Positions 18,651 to 29,628 of a DNA stretch of 64,000 nucleotides are shown here, one piece after another. This DNA is from JANXZS01 sp963797255 (GTDB lineage Bacteria > Acidobacteriota > Terriglobia > Terriglobales > Acidobacteriaceae): NCBI GenBank assembly GCA_963797255.1, contig CAWCOV010000021.1:186001-250000 (forward strand). Direction: 5' to 3'. Made by a program: the position numbers and the translations under genes. How positions within the stretch are numbered: the stretch's first letter is position 1; the number at the start of each line of letters is the position of its first letter. The notes under the pieces were generated by a model. It had not been told where the DNA came from. It searched no databases and worked only from the letters and a program-made list of their open reading frames with translations.

Positions 18651-19292
18651 GTGAGGAGCGCCTCTGCGGTGACGAATTCGGTTGCGAAGGCGTCTAATAA
18701 GAACCGACCCGTCGACGGGTTTCCAGCCAGAACTAAAAAGGTTAATCAGTTGAAACGAATCGTACTGCAAGCGATCTTTGTCCTGTCTCTGCTAGTTTGT
18801 GGGCGGGCAATGTTTGCTGCTACGAATGCGCCGGTGGCGAGTGCTCCCGAATATCGTCTGCGCATGTACCACACGCATACGCAAGAGCGGATCGATATCG
18901 TCTATCGAATTGGCGACAACTACTTACCTGAAGCCTTGGATAAACTGAACTATTTCCTGCGCGACCACCGCACCGGCGATGTGAAGTCCTACGATCCGAG
19001 CGAGTTCGATCTTTTGCATGATCTGCTTTCAAGCGTGGGCAGGTCTGATGGCGAGATCGATATCATTTGCGGTTACCGTACGCCCTGGAGCAATGAATTT
19101 CTACGGTCGCACTCACACGGTGTGGCGCTCCATAGCCAGCATATGCAAGCCAAGGCAATCGATATTCGGGTACCCGGCGTGAGCACGACGGAATTGCGCG
19201 ATGCTGCGCTAAATCTTCATCGCGGCGGCGTTGGCTTCTATTCTTCTTCTGCATTCATACATGTCGATGTTGGTCCGGTACGCCGCTGGTAA
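18651..19292 (+). CDS. DUF882 / YcbK-family M15-like peptidase
   Basis: The 213-residue frame starts at GTG 18651; a TTG at 18750 would begin directly at the signal peptide (KRIVLQAIFVLSLLVCGRA) and is equally possible. The catalytic domain is clear: DLLHDLLSSVGRSDGEIDIICGYRT, then SQHMQAKAIDIRVPG with a zinc His and Asp, and a final AFIHVDVGPVRRW with the HxD motif. DUF882 proteins resemble zinc D,D-carboxypeptidases and probably trim peptidoglycan stems in the periplasm. Convergent with the L,D-transpeptidase gene, which fits a shared cell-wall role. Confidence 0.9.
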   Translation: MRSASAVTNSVAKASNKNRPVDGFPARTKKVNQLKRIVLQAIFVLSLLVCGRAMFAATNAPVASAPEYRLRMYHTHTQERIDIVYRIGDNYLPEALDKLNYFLRDHRTGDVKSYDPSEFDLLHDLLSSVGRSDGEIDIICGYRTPWSNEFLRSHSHGVALHSQHMQAKAIDIRVPGVSTTELRDAALNLHRGGVGFYSSSAFIHVDVGPVRRW

Positions 19293-19373
19293 TCGGAGTA
19301 AATCCACTTCTTCCTGCACGAATCAATCTTCATCATCGATTGCTCTGACGAAATTTACGATGAGTGTCCGCAT

Positions 19374-21119
19374 TTAGCCGGGGAATGGATATCCCTTTGC
19401 GAGAACCGCATCGAGACTTTGATCGAGTCCATAGATATCGTTGAAGAAATACACGCCCCCGTCTTCCTCGACGACCGCAGTGACATACAGGATCAACACA
19501 GGAATCGGGTTTGTCATGTTGATCTGTTGATTGTCGCGCCCCGTTTCCATCGCAGCTTTAATCTTGTCCTTCGTCCATTCCGGCTTATCCCGAAGCACCC
19601 AGGCAGCTAAATCCGCGGGGCTCTCCAGCCGGATACATCCGTGACTGAAATCGCGGCGAGATTGCGCGAAGAGCGATTGCGCTGGTGTTCCATGCAGGTA
19701 GACGTTGTAAGTGTTGGGGAAGATGAACTTGGCAAGGCCCAACGAATTATTTGATCCGGGCCTTTCGCGAACCATCAATCCTCAAGCTTCGCAGGCCTTG
19801 CAGAACTTCGTCGCTCACTTCGCCGGTGGAGACGATGTTTCCAGTTGCATCGGTCACTTCGAAGTTTTTCTTCGCGAGGTACATCCGGTCGCGCTGAATG
19901 GAGGGCACGATTTCGGAACGCTGGATGCCGGGCGGAACATTCCAGTAAGGACGAAAGACGAGGTACTTCATGTTGTCTGTAAAGATGGGCGTCTGATGAT
20001 TGAAAGATTTCCCACCACTACATTCATCCGTAAGGCGACCGCGCGGTTTGCGTCGAACGCCCTCAGGCGGAATTCCGGAATATTCACGACGATGGGCGGT
20101 TGCGAGAATTCCGGAGACAGCCAGCGGTAGCGCTCCAGGGCGTCCTGCAATTGACGCACGCGCGCACTCATCGGCACATTTAGTTGCGTGATCGTTTCCT
20201 TATTTAACACGCCGCTCTGCGTGAGTCCGTGACGTTTCTGGAATTTCTTAAGTCCGTTGGAAAGCTGCGCGTCGATTACGGTAGTTGCCGGCGGTGCGCC
20301 TTCGGGCATGTCCCCCAGCAGTTGCAAGAGCGCTGCAAGTTGGGGAATTGCGGAGTAAGCGCCGCCAACCGCGAGCGGCTTATCGACCAGAGGGAGCGCC
20401 GTGATGGTGGGGCTTTTCGCAAGGTGAAGGTATTGCTGCAGCGCGACTTTCGTGCGTTGATAAGCCAGGAATGGTGGCTCGGCCGCGTCCAATATTGCCT
20501 GAACGTCGGATGCGCCTACCAATTTCTCCGATAGAAAGAGCGGCAGGTCATACTTCTTCTCAGCTACGTTGATGCCGAAATCGAAGTGCGCCGGATTAAC
20601 CTTGCCGATGTGAATATCGGACACATAGCGCATCGTGCAAACGGTCAGGGCCAAATCGAACTGAGCCACGGTACTGTTCACGTTTTCAGCGGTCGAAGCG
20701 TTCAGTGCGGCTATGCGTCCAGCCCAGCGCGATCCGTCATAGTCTTCCGGGTCGAGACCCTTTGACTCGCTGGCCTGAAGAGCTTTGATAACTTCCAATG
20801 CCTGCACGGTCGGAACCGAGCCCTCCATCCATGCGGTCTCATACGATCCAGACTCATAGAACTTTGTAACCAGGGCCTGGTAATCGCTGAAGTCCGGCCA
20901 GCGCAACTCGGCTAGATGGCCTGTGGCTATCTGGCTCCTTAACAATTCCTCAATCGCGGATGTGTTGACTGGAGTGGCCTGCTTCGTGGAAGCGGCGACG
21001 GTGCCATGCCGGAAGTGCTTGTCCGGTCCAGAGTGACAACCAGCAGCCGCCACAGCGAGGAGAGAAAGCGCACATAACAAGAGGCTAGGCCGGGAGCGAT
21101 ACGTCATGCGTAGATACAC
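19374..21119 (-). pseudogene. L,D-transpeptidase (YcbB-like) lipoprotein, two frameshifts
   Basis: The joined frames give a normal YcbB-type enzyme of about 581 residues. The start carries a lipobox (LLAVAAAGCHS), placing it in the membrane facing the periplasm. Next come the scaffold domain (about 60-270), a peptidoglycan-binding domain (GLKKFQKRHGLTQSGVLNKET) and the YkuD domain, whose catalytic motif SRRDFSHGCIRL is intact in the last frame. Breaks are near 20008 (one A missing in a run) and 19775. The enzyme would form 3-3 cross-links in peptidoglycan or attach proteins to it. If the breaks are real, the catalytic Cys is lost from the protein. Confidence 0.88.
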
Positions 21120-21429
21120 ACCTCTCGGGATGCGTGGTGGCGAATCTATTGGTTGGGTGAATCTTTAGAAGAGTTTAGCAGTGAGATAACGAGGTGAATA
21201 AGTAGTTATCGACATTAACTGAAAAGGAGTAATTACTAGTAAAACTACTAGTTAATATTAGCAATTCTACTAGTATCTTCACCGTGTAATTGCATATTGT
21301 CATCCGCTGAAATCACGGCTAAGCTGATCACCGAACAATAAGCCGCCATCTCCAGACGTCAGAGCAGATACGGAAAACGTATGTGATTTTGCTTTGATTA
21401 TGAACATGCGCTGGCGACGGGAATAGATC
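21120..21429. promoter_or_regulatory. AT-rich leader of the sortase operon with three ACTAGT sites
   Basis: The 310-base gap is much more AT-rich than its surroundings from 21170 to 21300. It contains ACTAGT three times (21235-21240, 21247-21252, 21269-21274); the first two are 12 bases apart and the third a further 22, close to one and two helical turns. This regular spacing suggests a regulator binding on one face. No gene is seen. Confidence 0.45.
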
Positions 21430-22146
21430 GTGAACGTGAAGAGAAAAGACTGGCAACGGAGAATCAGCACCATCCTGATCGGCATTGGGGTGGCGATGCT
21501 GGGGCTGTTTCTGCTGTCGGTTGGTTCCGGCGCCATCCTTTCGCGAGTGGCGATTTCTCAATTTCACGGTCAGGATAAGGCGGTTTCCGCGGCAACTTCA
21601 TCGGCGGCAGCTCCGGTGCTTTCTGCTCCTTCCACTCCGGTCAATATGGCGCTGTGGTCGATAGGGCGAATCAAGGGTTATGAGGAGAGCCTCACGGCGC
21701 ATCTTGCGCCTCCGCTCGCGGTATTGCGGATACCCAAAGTTGGCATTGAAGTTCCGGTATTAGATGGCACCGACGACCTGATTCTGAATCGCGGGGTAGG
21801 ACATATCCAGGGAACGGCACTTCCCGGCGCGCCGGGCAACCTGGGTATTGCGGGACATCGCGATGGTTTTTTCCGCGGATTGAAGGACGTGGTAGCGGGC
21901 GACAAGATTGAAGTTGAGCTACCGGATCGCACCGACATTTATGAAGTCCGCGATATCAAGATTGTTCTTCCGCAGGACACGAGCGTATTGAATCCTACTG
22001 AAAATTCTTCCCTGACACTTGTGACTTGTTACCCCTTTTATTTTGTCGGGGATGCCCCCAAGCGGTATATCGTGCAGGCATCCCTTATCGGCCCAACCGG
22101 CAGCGAAACCACTTTGCGAAAAGAAACACAGGAGAGTAAGAAATGA
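21430..22146 (+). CDS. Class D-like sortase
   Basis: A 238-residue membrane-anchored sortase from a GTG start. One span (about residues 13-36) is followed by a linker and the sortase barrel. The catalytic triad is complete: His143 in GIAGHRDGFF, Cys200 in LVTCYPF and Arg212 in PKRYIVQA. The TLVTC signature and short length fit class D/E-type sortases. It would cleave LPxTG between Thr and Gly and transfer the substrate to an amine acceptor. The next gene overlaps it by four bases (ATGA) and encodes an LPKTG protein, an obvious substrate. In a diderm the acceptor is not obvious: periplasmic peptidoglycan or another protein. Confidence 0.92.
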   Translation: MNVKRKDWQRRISTILIGIGVAMLGLFLLSVGSGAILSRVAISQFHGQDKAVSAATSSAAAPVLSAPSTPVNMALWSIGRIKGYEESLTAHLAPPLAVLRIPKVGIEVPVLDGTDDLILNRGVGHIQGTALPGAPGNLGIAGHRDGFFRGLKDVVAGDKIEVELPDRTDIYEVRDIKIVLPQDTSVLNPTENSSLTLVTCYPFYFVGDAPKRYIVQASLIGPTGSETTLRKETQESKK

Positions 22147-22937
22147 CGAAGTTATCGCTACATTCCAAGTCAGCACGTGTGATCGCGTTGGCGTTCGCGG
22201 CGGCGGCCACGGGTTTATTCGCAGCAGCACAACAAACCACAACGACGTCCGTTGCGCACGAGCCGGTCTCAAAGACCACGCAAACCGAATCGGGCGTTGT
22301 GACCTACGTATCCGGCAACACGCTGGTTGTAAAGCGCGATGATGACGGACAGCTTGTGACATTCCAGGTTCCTCCGGGAAAAACCGTAGATGTAGGCGGC
22401 AAGCAGGTAGGCATGGCCGATCTGAAGGTTGGTACGCACCTGACCCGCAAGATCACTACGACGACGACCGAAAAGGTAATTACGGCTATCACGACTATTA
22501 AGGGCAAGGTGTGGTTCGTAAATCCGCCAACGACAGTGATCGTGAGCACGCCGGAAGGCAACAAACAGTATAAGGTTCCTCCGGGAACAATGTTTGACGT
22601 CAACGGAACCAAGCAGACCGTCTTCCATTTGAAGAAGGGCATGGATATTGACGCGACGGTCGTTCAGACGACCCCCGAAACGGTTGTCTCGCACACGCGC
22701 TCGGTCAGCGGCTCTGCGCCACCGCCGCCTCCGCCAGCTCCGGCACCGACGCCCAGCGGAGTATTGTTGATTGTGAGCGAAACACCAGCACCCGCAGTTG
22801 CTGAAGCAGCACCCGCACCAGCACCAGCACCAGCAGCATTGCCGAAGACGGGAAGCGAGCTTCCGTTGATTGGTCTGCTCGGTCTTGCATTCCTGACCTT
22901 GGGCTTTGGCGTTCGTTTCGCCCGCTTCGGTCGCTAG
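22143..22937 (+). CDS. LPKTG-tailed exported protein, probable sortase substrate
   Basis: A 264-residue protein: signal peptide (1-29), two copies of a ~55-residue domain (about 48-105 and 120-178, both with the VPPGxxxDVxG core, like DUF5666), a Pro/Ala-rich stretch (195-232) and a C-terminal sorting signal. The sorting signal is textbook: LPKTG at 233-237, a hydrophobic span (PLIGLLGLAFLTLGFGV) and a basic tail RFARFGR. The Pro/Ala spacer would hold the domains off their anchor. Coupled to the sortase by an ATGA overlap and followed by a strong terminator, so the pair forms a closed two-gene operon. The function of the repeated domain is unknown. Confidence 0.9.
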   Translation: MTKLSLHSKSARVIALAFAAAATGLFAAAQQTTTTSVAHEPVSKTTQTESGVVTYVSGNTLVVKRDDDGQLVTFQVPPGKTVDVGGKQVGMADLKVGTHLTRKITTTTTEKVITAITTIKGKVWFVNPPTTVIVSTPEGNKQYKVPPGTMFDVNGTKQTVFHLKKGMDIDATVVQTTPETVVSHTRSVSGSAPPPPPPAPAPTPSGVLLIVSETPAPAVAEAAPAPAPAPAALPKTGSELPLIGLLGLAFLTLGFGVRFARFGR

Positions 22938-22958
22938 AACAGCGCGTAATTTTGTAAC

Positions 22959-22992
22959 TTCAGGCAGTCCTTCGGGGCTGCCTGAACTTTTT
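22959..22992 (+). terminator. Intrinsic terminator of the sortase operon
   Basis: Arms TTCAGGCAG (22959-22967) and CTGCCTGAA (22978-22986) pair perfectly, the stem extends inward to a TTCG tetraloop, and TTTTT follows at 22988-22992. It lies 22 bases past the stop of the LPKTG gene. Confidence 0.9.
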
Positions 22993-23038
22993 GCGACGAT
23001 TGTGTTGAGGGCGGCAACACAGCGGGTGGATTCCTGCG

Positions 23039-24127
23039 ATGTTGAAAAGCACCAAAGCCGGCACTATGGTGGACTGCATGCAGGCCGTTTCACCTTTGAA
23101 GGCTCATAACCGACACAGATCGCTGGTGGCGCTTGTTCTGTTGGGGGCCGCAATAGGACTCGCCCTATTGCCCGTGATCGCGCACCGCCATTGGAGTGAT
23201 CGGCTGATTGTTTCTTCCGAGCGGATAACACTACCTGCCGATGGACGGGAACATCTTGCAGCTGAGATTCGTCGGCGCAGTGCAGCGTCTCTTGATGCCG
23301 CGGATGTTCACTCATCAGCCGCGGGAGTGAGGCTGGCGGATGGAAAGGACGGCAAGGTCGAGGCATTCTTAAGTGCGCCAGTGAACCCTGAGGAGCGCGT
23401 GTTGAGTCTCGGTTGGCGCGGTGCTCAGAAGCGGATGGCAGTGACATTCGTTTTTTCACCAGCGGACAGTTTTGCAGATGGCACTCCGGACTTCTTGCGG
23501 CTCCACTCGTTAGAAGATCGTAGAGCCTTTCGGAACTGGTTCAGCGCGCTTGCAGAAGATGCGGCAGGCAAGCCGGTAAAGCAGCTTCCTGCGGAGATTG
23601 ATGACTGCGCCGCGCTGCTTCGCTATGCGTATCGGGAGGCATTGAAGAAACACGATGAGAATTGGCTGGAAGCGAGGCAGATGACGGATCGCGCTGCAAT
23701 TGCTTCGATAACCCAGTACCATTACCCCGACACGCCATTGGGCGCTTCGTTATTCCGGGTGCGCGCCGGGACATTTCAAACGGACGACCTCAGGGATGGG
23801 GCCTTCGCTCAATTTGCGGATGCCCGCACGCTGATGCAGATGAACACGCACTTTATTGCGCGGAATATACGGCTGGCTCAAGTTGGAGATTTGTTATTTT
23901 ATCGCCAGCTTGAACAGAACTCGCCGTATCATTCGATGATTGTTACTGGAGAGCATGGGGGCTGGGCGGTGTACCACACCGGACCCTCCGGACGGACAAA
24001 GGGCGAAATGAGGCGCGTTTCGATCGAAGATCTCGAACATCATCCTGACGCGCGTTGGCGGCCATTGCCGGAGAATTCGAATTTCCTGGGAGTGTACCGG
24101 TGGAATATTCTGCGCGACGCAGACTGA
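23039..24127 (+). CDS. DUF1175 (YfaT-like) exported protein
   Basis: A 362-residue protein with an N-terminal span (about 29-48), an Ig-like region (about 55-145) and the DUF1175 domain (about 160-360). The domain carries DDCAALLRYAYREA with Cys190 and YHSMIVTGEHGGWAVYHTGP with His298, an arrangement like NlpC/P60 papain-fold peptidases; the catalytic role is inference. DUF1175 genes accompany alpha-2-macroglobulin genes in many bacteria (yfaT beside yfaS in Escherichia coli). Here the macroglobulin gene starts two bases after the stop. The start codon is uncertain: ATGs also occur at codons 10 and 14. Confidence 0.85.
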   Translation: MLKSTKAGTMVDCMQAVSPLKAHNRHRSLVALVLLGAAIGLALLPVIAHRHWSDRLIVSSERITLPADGREHLAAEIRRRSAASLDAADVHSSAAGVRLADGKDGKVEAFLSAPVNPEERVLSLGWRGAQKRMAVTFVFSPADSFADGTPDFLRLHSLEDRRAFRNWFSALAEDAAGKPVKQLPAEIDDCAALLRYAYREALKKHDENWLEARQMTDRAAIASITQYHYPDTPLGASLFRVRAGTFQTDDLRDGAFAQFADARTLMQMNTHFIARNIRLAQVGDLLFYRQLEQNSPYHSMIVTGEHGGWAVYHTGPSGRTKGEMRRVSIEDLEHHPDARWRPLPENSNFLGVYRWNILRDAD

Positions 24128-24129
24128 AC

Positions 24130-27100
24130 ATGAAGACGGCTGTGTGCGCAGTGGGGCTTCTTTTGGTCGCGCTGTTCTCGCCTGCTGTTTCGCGTGCGGC
24201 ACCTGCCGTTTCCTTTAGTCTCAGTACGTCGCGAACATTTTCGCCATCGGAGAAGCCGAGCATCCACCTTTACGCGCGCAATGTGGATGAACTTGAGTTT
24301 CGTATTTACAAGGTGCAGGATCCGGAGAAGTTTCTTACCGGTCTTGAGGATCTGCACAGCTTTGGCAGCGGCACTCCCTGGGGACCGAAAGAACAAATTG
24401 ACGAGCGAACGTGGCTGGAGAAGTTCCATGACTGGAAACACCATTACTGGTTCCTCATCAGGGAATTCTTTCGCGGGCAGTTTTCGCAGCCGAGCCGTGA
24501 TGCTCTGCGAAGCAAACAGGCGGGCTTGGCGAAGCGCAGCCGGATTGTGGGAGTGGCTGAGTTTGCGCAAATCCCGCTATTGAATGACAAGCAACTGGTG
24601 GCGCGCTGGCGACAGGAGATGCCACCTACCTACGTCTCGGACGCGCAGGAATTGCCGATCGATCCGCTGCCTACCGGGCATGTACCTGGTGGAAGTCACG
24701 GACGGGCACTACAAGGCATACACGCTGCTGATGGTTAGCCGGATGGCGTTGATTACGCGTACGACGTCCGGCTCTGTGCTTGCGTATTCTGTGGATCGCC
24801 AGACCGGCGAGCCAGTTGCGAACGCAGAGGTGAAGCTTGGCTACGCCAAGCAAAAGCAGGCCAGCGCGAACAGTGACGCCGACGGCCTGGCCGAGTTGAA
24901 GGCGTCGATTGGTAAAGAGGAACGCGAGAATCTTTGGGTGGTGGCGACGAGCGGAAGTGATCTGGCGGTTGTGACCCCATCGATGTATGCCTTCTCCGCG
25001 CATGAAGGCAGCAACTGGGCTTCGTATGTTTACACGGATCGTCCCGTGTATCGTCCGGGACACAGCGTTCACTGGAAGGCAATTCTTCGGCAGCGCGTGG
25101 AGAATCATCTCGAGTTGCCGAAGCTAAGCACCATTCACGTGCGCATTGCGGACCAGGAAGATCGGCCCAGTCTTTGAAAAGGACTTGCCGCTGTACCGGC
25201 GAGCGGCACAGTTGACGGTGAATTTGCGCTGGCCGCGAACGCGTCGTTGGGGTACTACATCATTCGGCTGGGAGATACTGCAAACGCTGCGGTGGGCGAG
25301 TTCCATGTAGAGGAATACAGAAAGCCCGAGTACCAGGTCCGCGTGAACGCAGCCAAGCCGCGTGTTCTGCAAGGCGAGCCGATGCAGGTGGTGATCGACG
25401 CGCGGTACTTCTTCGGCGAGCCGGTGGCGAACGGGAAAGTGAAGTATCGCGTGTACCGTACGCCGCATTACTGGTGGGATCGTGAGGGCGATGACGGTGA
25501 CGGAGCGGGAGGTGAAGCCGAAGAAGGCGGTGAGGACGACTCTCTCAGGTATGGCGCCGATCAGCAGTCGGAGCAGACGGGAAAGCTGGATGCGAATGGG
25601 AAGATGACGGTTACCATTCCAACCTTCTTCGACAAGAAAGGGAATTCGCAGAGCAGGACGAGGACTACACGGTAGAGGCAGGAGTTACGGACCAGGCGAA
25701 TCGCGAGATCACTGGCCGAGGCCGCTTTCTGGCTACCTATGGGAGTTTCCGTATCCACGTAGAGCCGGTGAGCTACGCGGTGCGCGTGGGACAACCAGCG
25801 GAGTTCAACATTACCGCAGTGGATTACGACAACAAGCCGGTACAGACCAACGTGCACTTGCGGCTGGTTTCAAGGAAGTGGTCGCAGGGAAAGACGGAGG
25901 TCAAAGAGCTTGGCACGGCCGATGTGACTACAGATGCTGAAGGCAAAGCGAGGAGCACGATTCCCGCGAGTGTTTCAGGCAGCCTGGAGATTGAAGCGGC
26001 AGCAACGACGCCTGAACAGCGGGTTGTAAGCGACACGAGTTGGCTGTGGGTGATTGGTGGTAACGAAGCGGATTGGAGTGGAGGATCGCGCGCGTTGCAG
26101 ATTGTCGCCGACAAAAAGTCGTATGCCCCGGGAGACACGGCGCACCTCAGCATTATTTCGGAGGTCGATAATTTTCATGCATTGGTAGTTGCGGCGGGGT
26201 ACTCGGTCGAATTCAAAAAGGTGCTCTCGTCCGACGGTAAGACGCTGACGTTTGATTTGCCGGTCACGAAAGATTCACAACCGAATATTGAAGTGAGCGT
26301 TGAGTTCATCAAGAACAATCAGCTCTACTCGGCGAGTAAGCAGATCAAGGTGCCGCCGGTGCAGGAGCGGTTGCAGATTGAGATTGCTCCTTTGAAACAG
26401 GTCTTCCAGCCGCAGCAAGCTGCGGTTTACGACGTGTACACGCGGGATTTCGAGGGCAAGCCGGTCAGCGCAGATTTCAGCTTCGGCGTTGTGGATGAGG
26501 CAATCTATTCCATCATGCCGGACACGAGCGGGGACATGGTGCGCAGGTTATATCCCGATCGCTATGTGTACGCGCCGATCGATTCGTCACTCCAGTATTA
26601 CTTCAGCGGCCAGGCAGGAACAAAATCTCCGATACTTGCTGCGCGGGAATCGCGATATCGTCCGCAACTCGCGCAGGTGAAGCCGGGCAACGATGTGGTG
26701 CAGCCGAAAGTGCGCAAGGCCTTCCCGGACACTGCATATTGGGCGCCTTCAGTGCACACAGATGCACAGGGCCATGCGCGCGTGACAATGCAGTTTCCTG
26801 ATTCGCTGACGACCTGGCGAACTACGGTTCGTGCCATCACCAACGATTCAAAGGCGGGCTCATCTATCAATCGCGTGATTGTGCGCAAGAATATTATCGT
26901 GCGGATGGGGACGCCGCGATTCCTTCGCAAGGGCGATGAACTGACGATCCCAGTCATCGTTCACAACTATCTTGACCAGGCGAAGCAGGCACAGGTTTCA
27001 CTGGAGATTCATGGTCTCGACGCAGTTGCCGGAAGCCCGCAATCCATCACTGTCGCAAGTAAAGCTGAGGGTATTGTTCTCTGGAAAGTTAAGGCGTCGC

Positions 27101-28842
27101 AAATCGGTACGGTCCGCCTGCTTGCAAAGGCGCTGACCAATGAAGAGTCTGATGCGCTTGAAATTTCATTCCCCGTTGAGGCCGTTGGTGTGCCGCGAAC
27201 GATCAATGGCGTGGGGACGATCAGCGAAGCGAGCGGACAGAGCAGCACTGCTGTCAACTTCCCAGCAAATACGGATGTGGCCGCGCACAGCCTGCACGTC
27301 GAGGTGAGTGCTTCCGTTGCTGGCAGCCTGTTCTCGGCGCTCGATTATTTAACCAGCTATCCGTACGGCTGCACCGAACAGACTATGTCGAGTTTCCTTC
27401 CGAATGTAATTGTGGCGGAGTCGCTGAAAAAGCTTGGGCTGAAAGGACTACTTAGCAAGCCGGACCTGGATGCCAAAGTGCAAGCTGGTCTTGAGAGATT
27501 GGCGGACTATCAGCACGAAGATGGAGGATGGGGCTGGTGGAAAGAAGATGCGAGTCGCATCTTCATGACGGCATACGTTGTAGGTGGGCTGGCAGAGGCC
27601 AAGCGTTCGTATGCGTTGAGCGCGCCACAGCAGGAGATGGTGGCAAAAGGCACAAAGTATTTGCAACAGCAGATTGCGCAACATCCGCGGATGCTTCCTG
27701 AACTTCGCGCGTACGCGGTGTATGCGCTCAGTGAGGCTGACTCTTCAGGGCTCGATGAATACCTGGATACGCTCTACTCGCGGCGCAATGATTTATCCGC
27801 CGAAGGACTGGCCTTGACGGGGCTTGCCATGCAGCACGGGAAGCAAGAGCGCGTGAATGAGATAGCCAAGCTGCTGGAGAAGAATGTGAAGAGAGAAGGA
27901 GCCCTGGCGTACTGGCCATCAAACTACAGTCCTCTGCTTGACCTTGAATACGATAATGGCGCCGAGAGCACGGCGTTCGCGCTGAGATTTCTTGCCACGG
28001 CGGACCCAAAGAGTGAATTGCTGGAACCAGCCGCGCAATGGCTGGTGGCACACAAGAGCGGCGGCGAGTACTGGGCGAGCACGGAGCAAACGGCGATGGT
28101 TTTGTTTGGTCTGGTGGACTATCTCGCGATTTCGCGTGAACTGAATGCCGACTTCGATGTGGATGTAATGCTGAACGGAAGCGCGATTGGGCACAAGCAC
28201 TTTAGTTCCGCCGATGCTTTGTCCGGTGCAAACATTCTTGTGAATTTGCCTGCGGGAGAGAAATTGCGGCCGCAAGAAAACACCGTTCAAATTGTGAAGC
28301 ACGGTAGCGGTAAGGCGTACTGGACGGTGCAGGGAAAATATTATTCGACGGAACAAAAGCTCTATCAGCAGGGAACGCTTTCTCTGAATCTAACGCGAGA
28401 TTATTTCAAGCTGGTGCCGGTTCAGAAAGACGGTGTGATTGTCTATCGGCTGAGTTCGCTGAAAGAACCGACGCAACCGGGAGATGTGCTGGCGGTGCAC
28501 CTGGCGGTAAACGGTACGCAGGAGAAATATTTGCTGATTGAAGATCCCATACCAGCTGGAACAGAGTTTGTTCCCAACGAAGACAGTTATGAGATCGTGG
28601 ACCGTCCCGGGCAGTGGTCGTATTGGTATACGCGGCGAGAGTTCCGCGATGATCGTGCGGCGATTTTTGCTTCGGAGTTCAATGGCCGGCAAGAATCATT
28701 TTATTTGTTGAAGGTGGTGAACCCAGGGAGCTTTATCATCAGTCCAGCACACGTGGAGCCGATGTATCAGCCAGACATTCAAGCGTCGAGCGACGCGCTG
28801 CATCTGCAAGTTGATGTTCCGCAGCCGGAGGTGAAGCCATGA
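24130..28842 (+). pseudogene. Bacterial alpha-2-macroglobulin (YfaS-like), four frameshifts
   Basis: Joined, about 1,570 residues: signal peptide (LLLVALFSPAVSRA), N-terminal domains, MG2 (WASYVYTDRPVYRPGHSVHWKA), several MG domains, the A2M domain (KAFPDTAYWAPSVHTDAQG) and the thioester domain. The thioester motif YGCTEQ (27364-27381) keeps both Cys and Gln, followed by the alpha-6/alpha-6 toroid and receptor-binding-like domain. No lipobox Cys is seen, so it is probably soluble in the periplasm. The protein traps attacking proteases after bait cleavage. Breaks near 24673, 25170, 25199 and 25640 each involve one base; the 3.1 kb after 25.65 kb is clean. Second gene of a tight operon with DUF1175 and a membrane protein. 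Confidence 0.9.
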
Positions 28843-29613
28843 CTTCGGCGGCGAACGCAGGGTCATTCAAGGCGGCAATTGAAAAAATAAGACCGAGTAT
28901 CATCGCGCGGCAATGGTTGGGCAACGCTGCCGCATTGTTGCTGGCATTCGCGTGGCTGCGTGTACCGGATTCGCATGCATGGCAGTTTCTGTTGTCGGTG
29001 ATTTTAGGGCTTGCGATTGTCGCGACATTCCTTTGGCTGCACGCCACGACTTTTCGCCTGCTGCGCACCTTGAAATTGCCGGTACCTACGCCGGTGCAAT
29101 TGCTGATACTGGTCTGCTTTATTTTCTTTTGGATGTTTTTGCTGCAGCCGATCAGCGCGACGAGGAGCTTTGAGCCGCTGCTCGCCGGATACGTTAATTC
29201 GAAGTTTTCGCCACAAATGCGTTCCTTTTTCACTTTTGCGCGACTAGTTCAATGGCAGGAATATCTGCTGGATCTGCTGGAATGGTTGATTGCGGGGCTG
29301 CTTCTTCCGGCGGCGATGGCGGCTGTGGCCACAGGAAAGAACGCGAGAACGTTTCGCGGCCTTAGCTTCGTGTATCAGCGCTGGCAATATTGGGCCTCGG
29401 GTGTTTCTCTGCGGATTTGCCGGGACACGCCTGACGACTGCGCTGGTGTCATGGACTCCAGGCAAAGGGCTCGTTGGCGAAACGATCAGCGTGGTAACAC
29501 GGCTCGCGATCGCGTACACGGCGGACATTCTGCTCTGGTGTTTTGTTCTTGCGCTTACGGCGGTATACCTCGACCACGGTGCAACTATGGAACCACAACC
29601 CGTCGTCCTCTAA
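28839..29613 (+). pseudogene. Multi-span membrane protein of the macroglobulin operon, one frameshift
   Basis: The start overlaps the macroglobulin stop by four bases (ATGA). Joined length is about 257 residues with spans near 28-42, 47-67, 86-106, 145-165, then GFAGTRLTTALVSW and a last span (ADILLWCFVLALTAVYL) after the break near 29399, where one G is extra. No family is recognised. As the third gene of the DUF1175-macroglobulin unit it may be an inner-membrane partner or anchor. It ends 15 bases from the convergent SpoIID gene. Confidence 0.7.
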
Positions 29614-29628
29614 CTGCCTGCGCGAATC

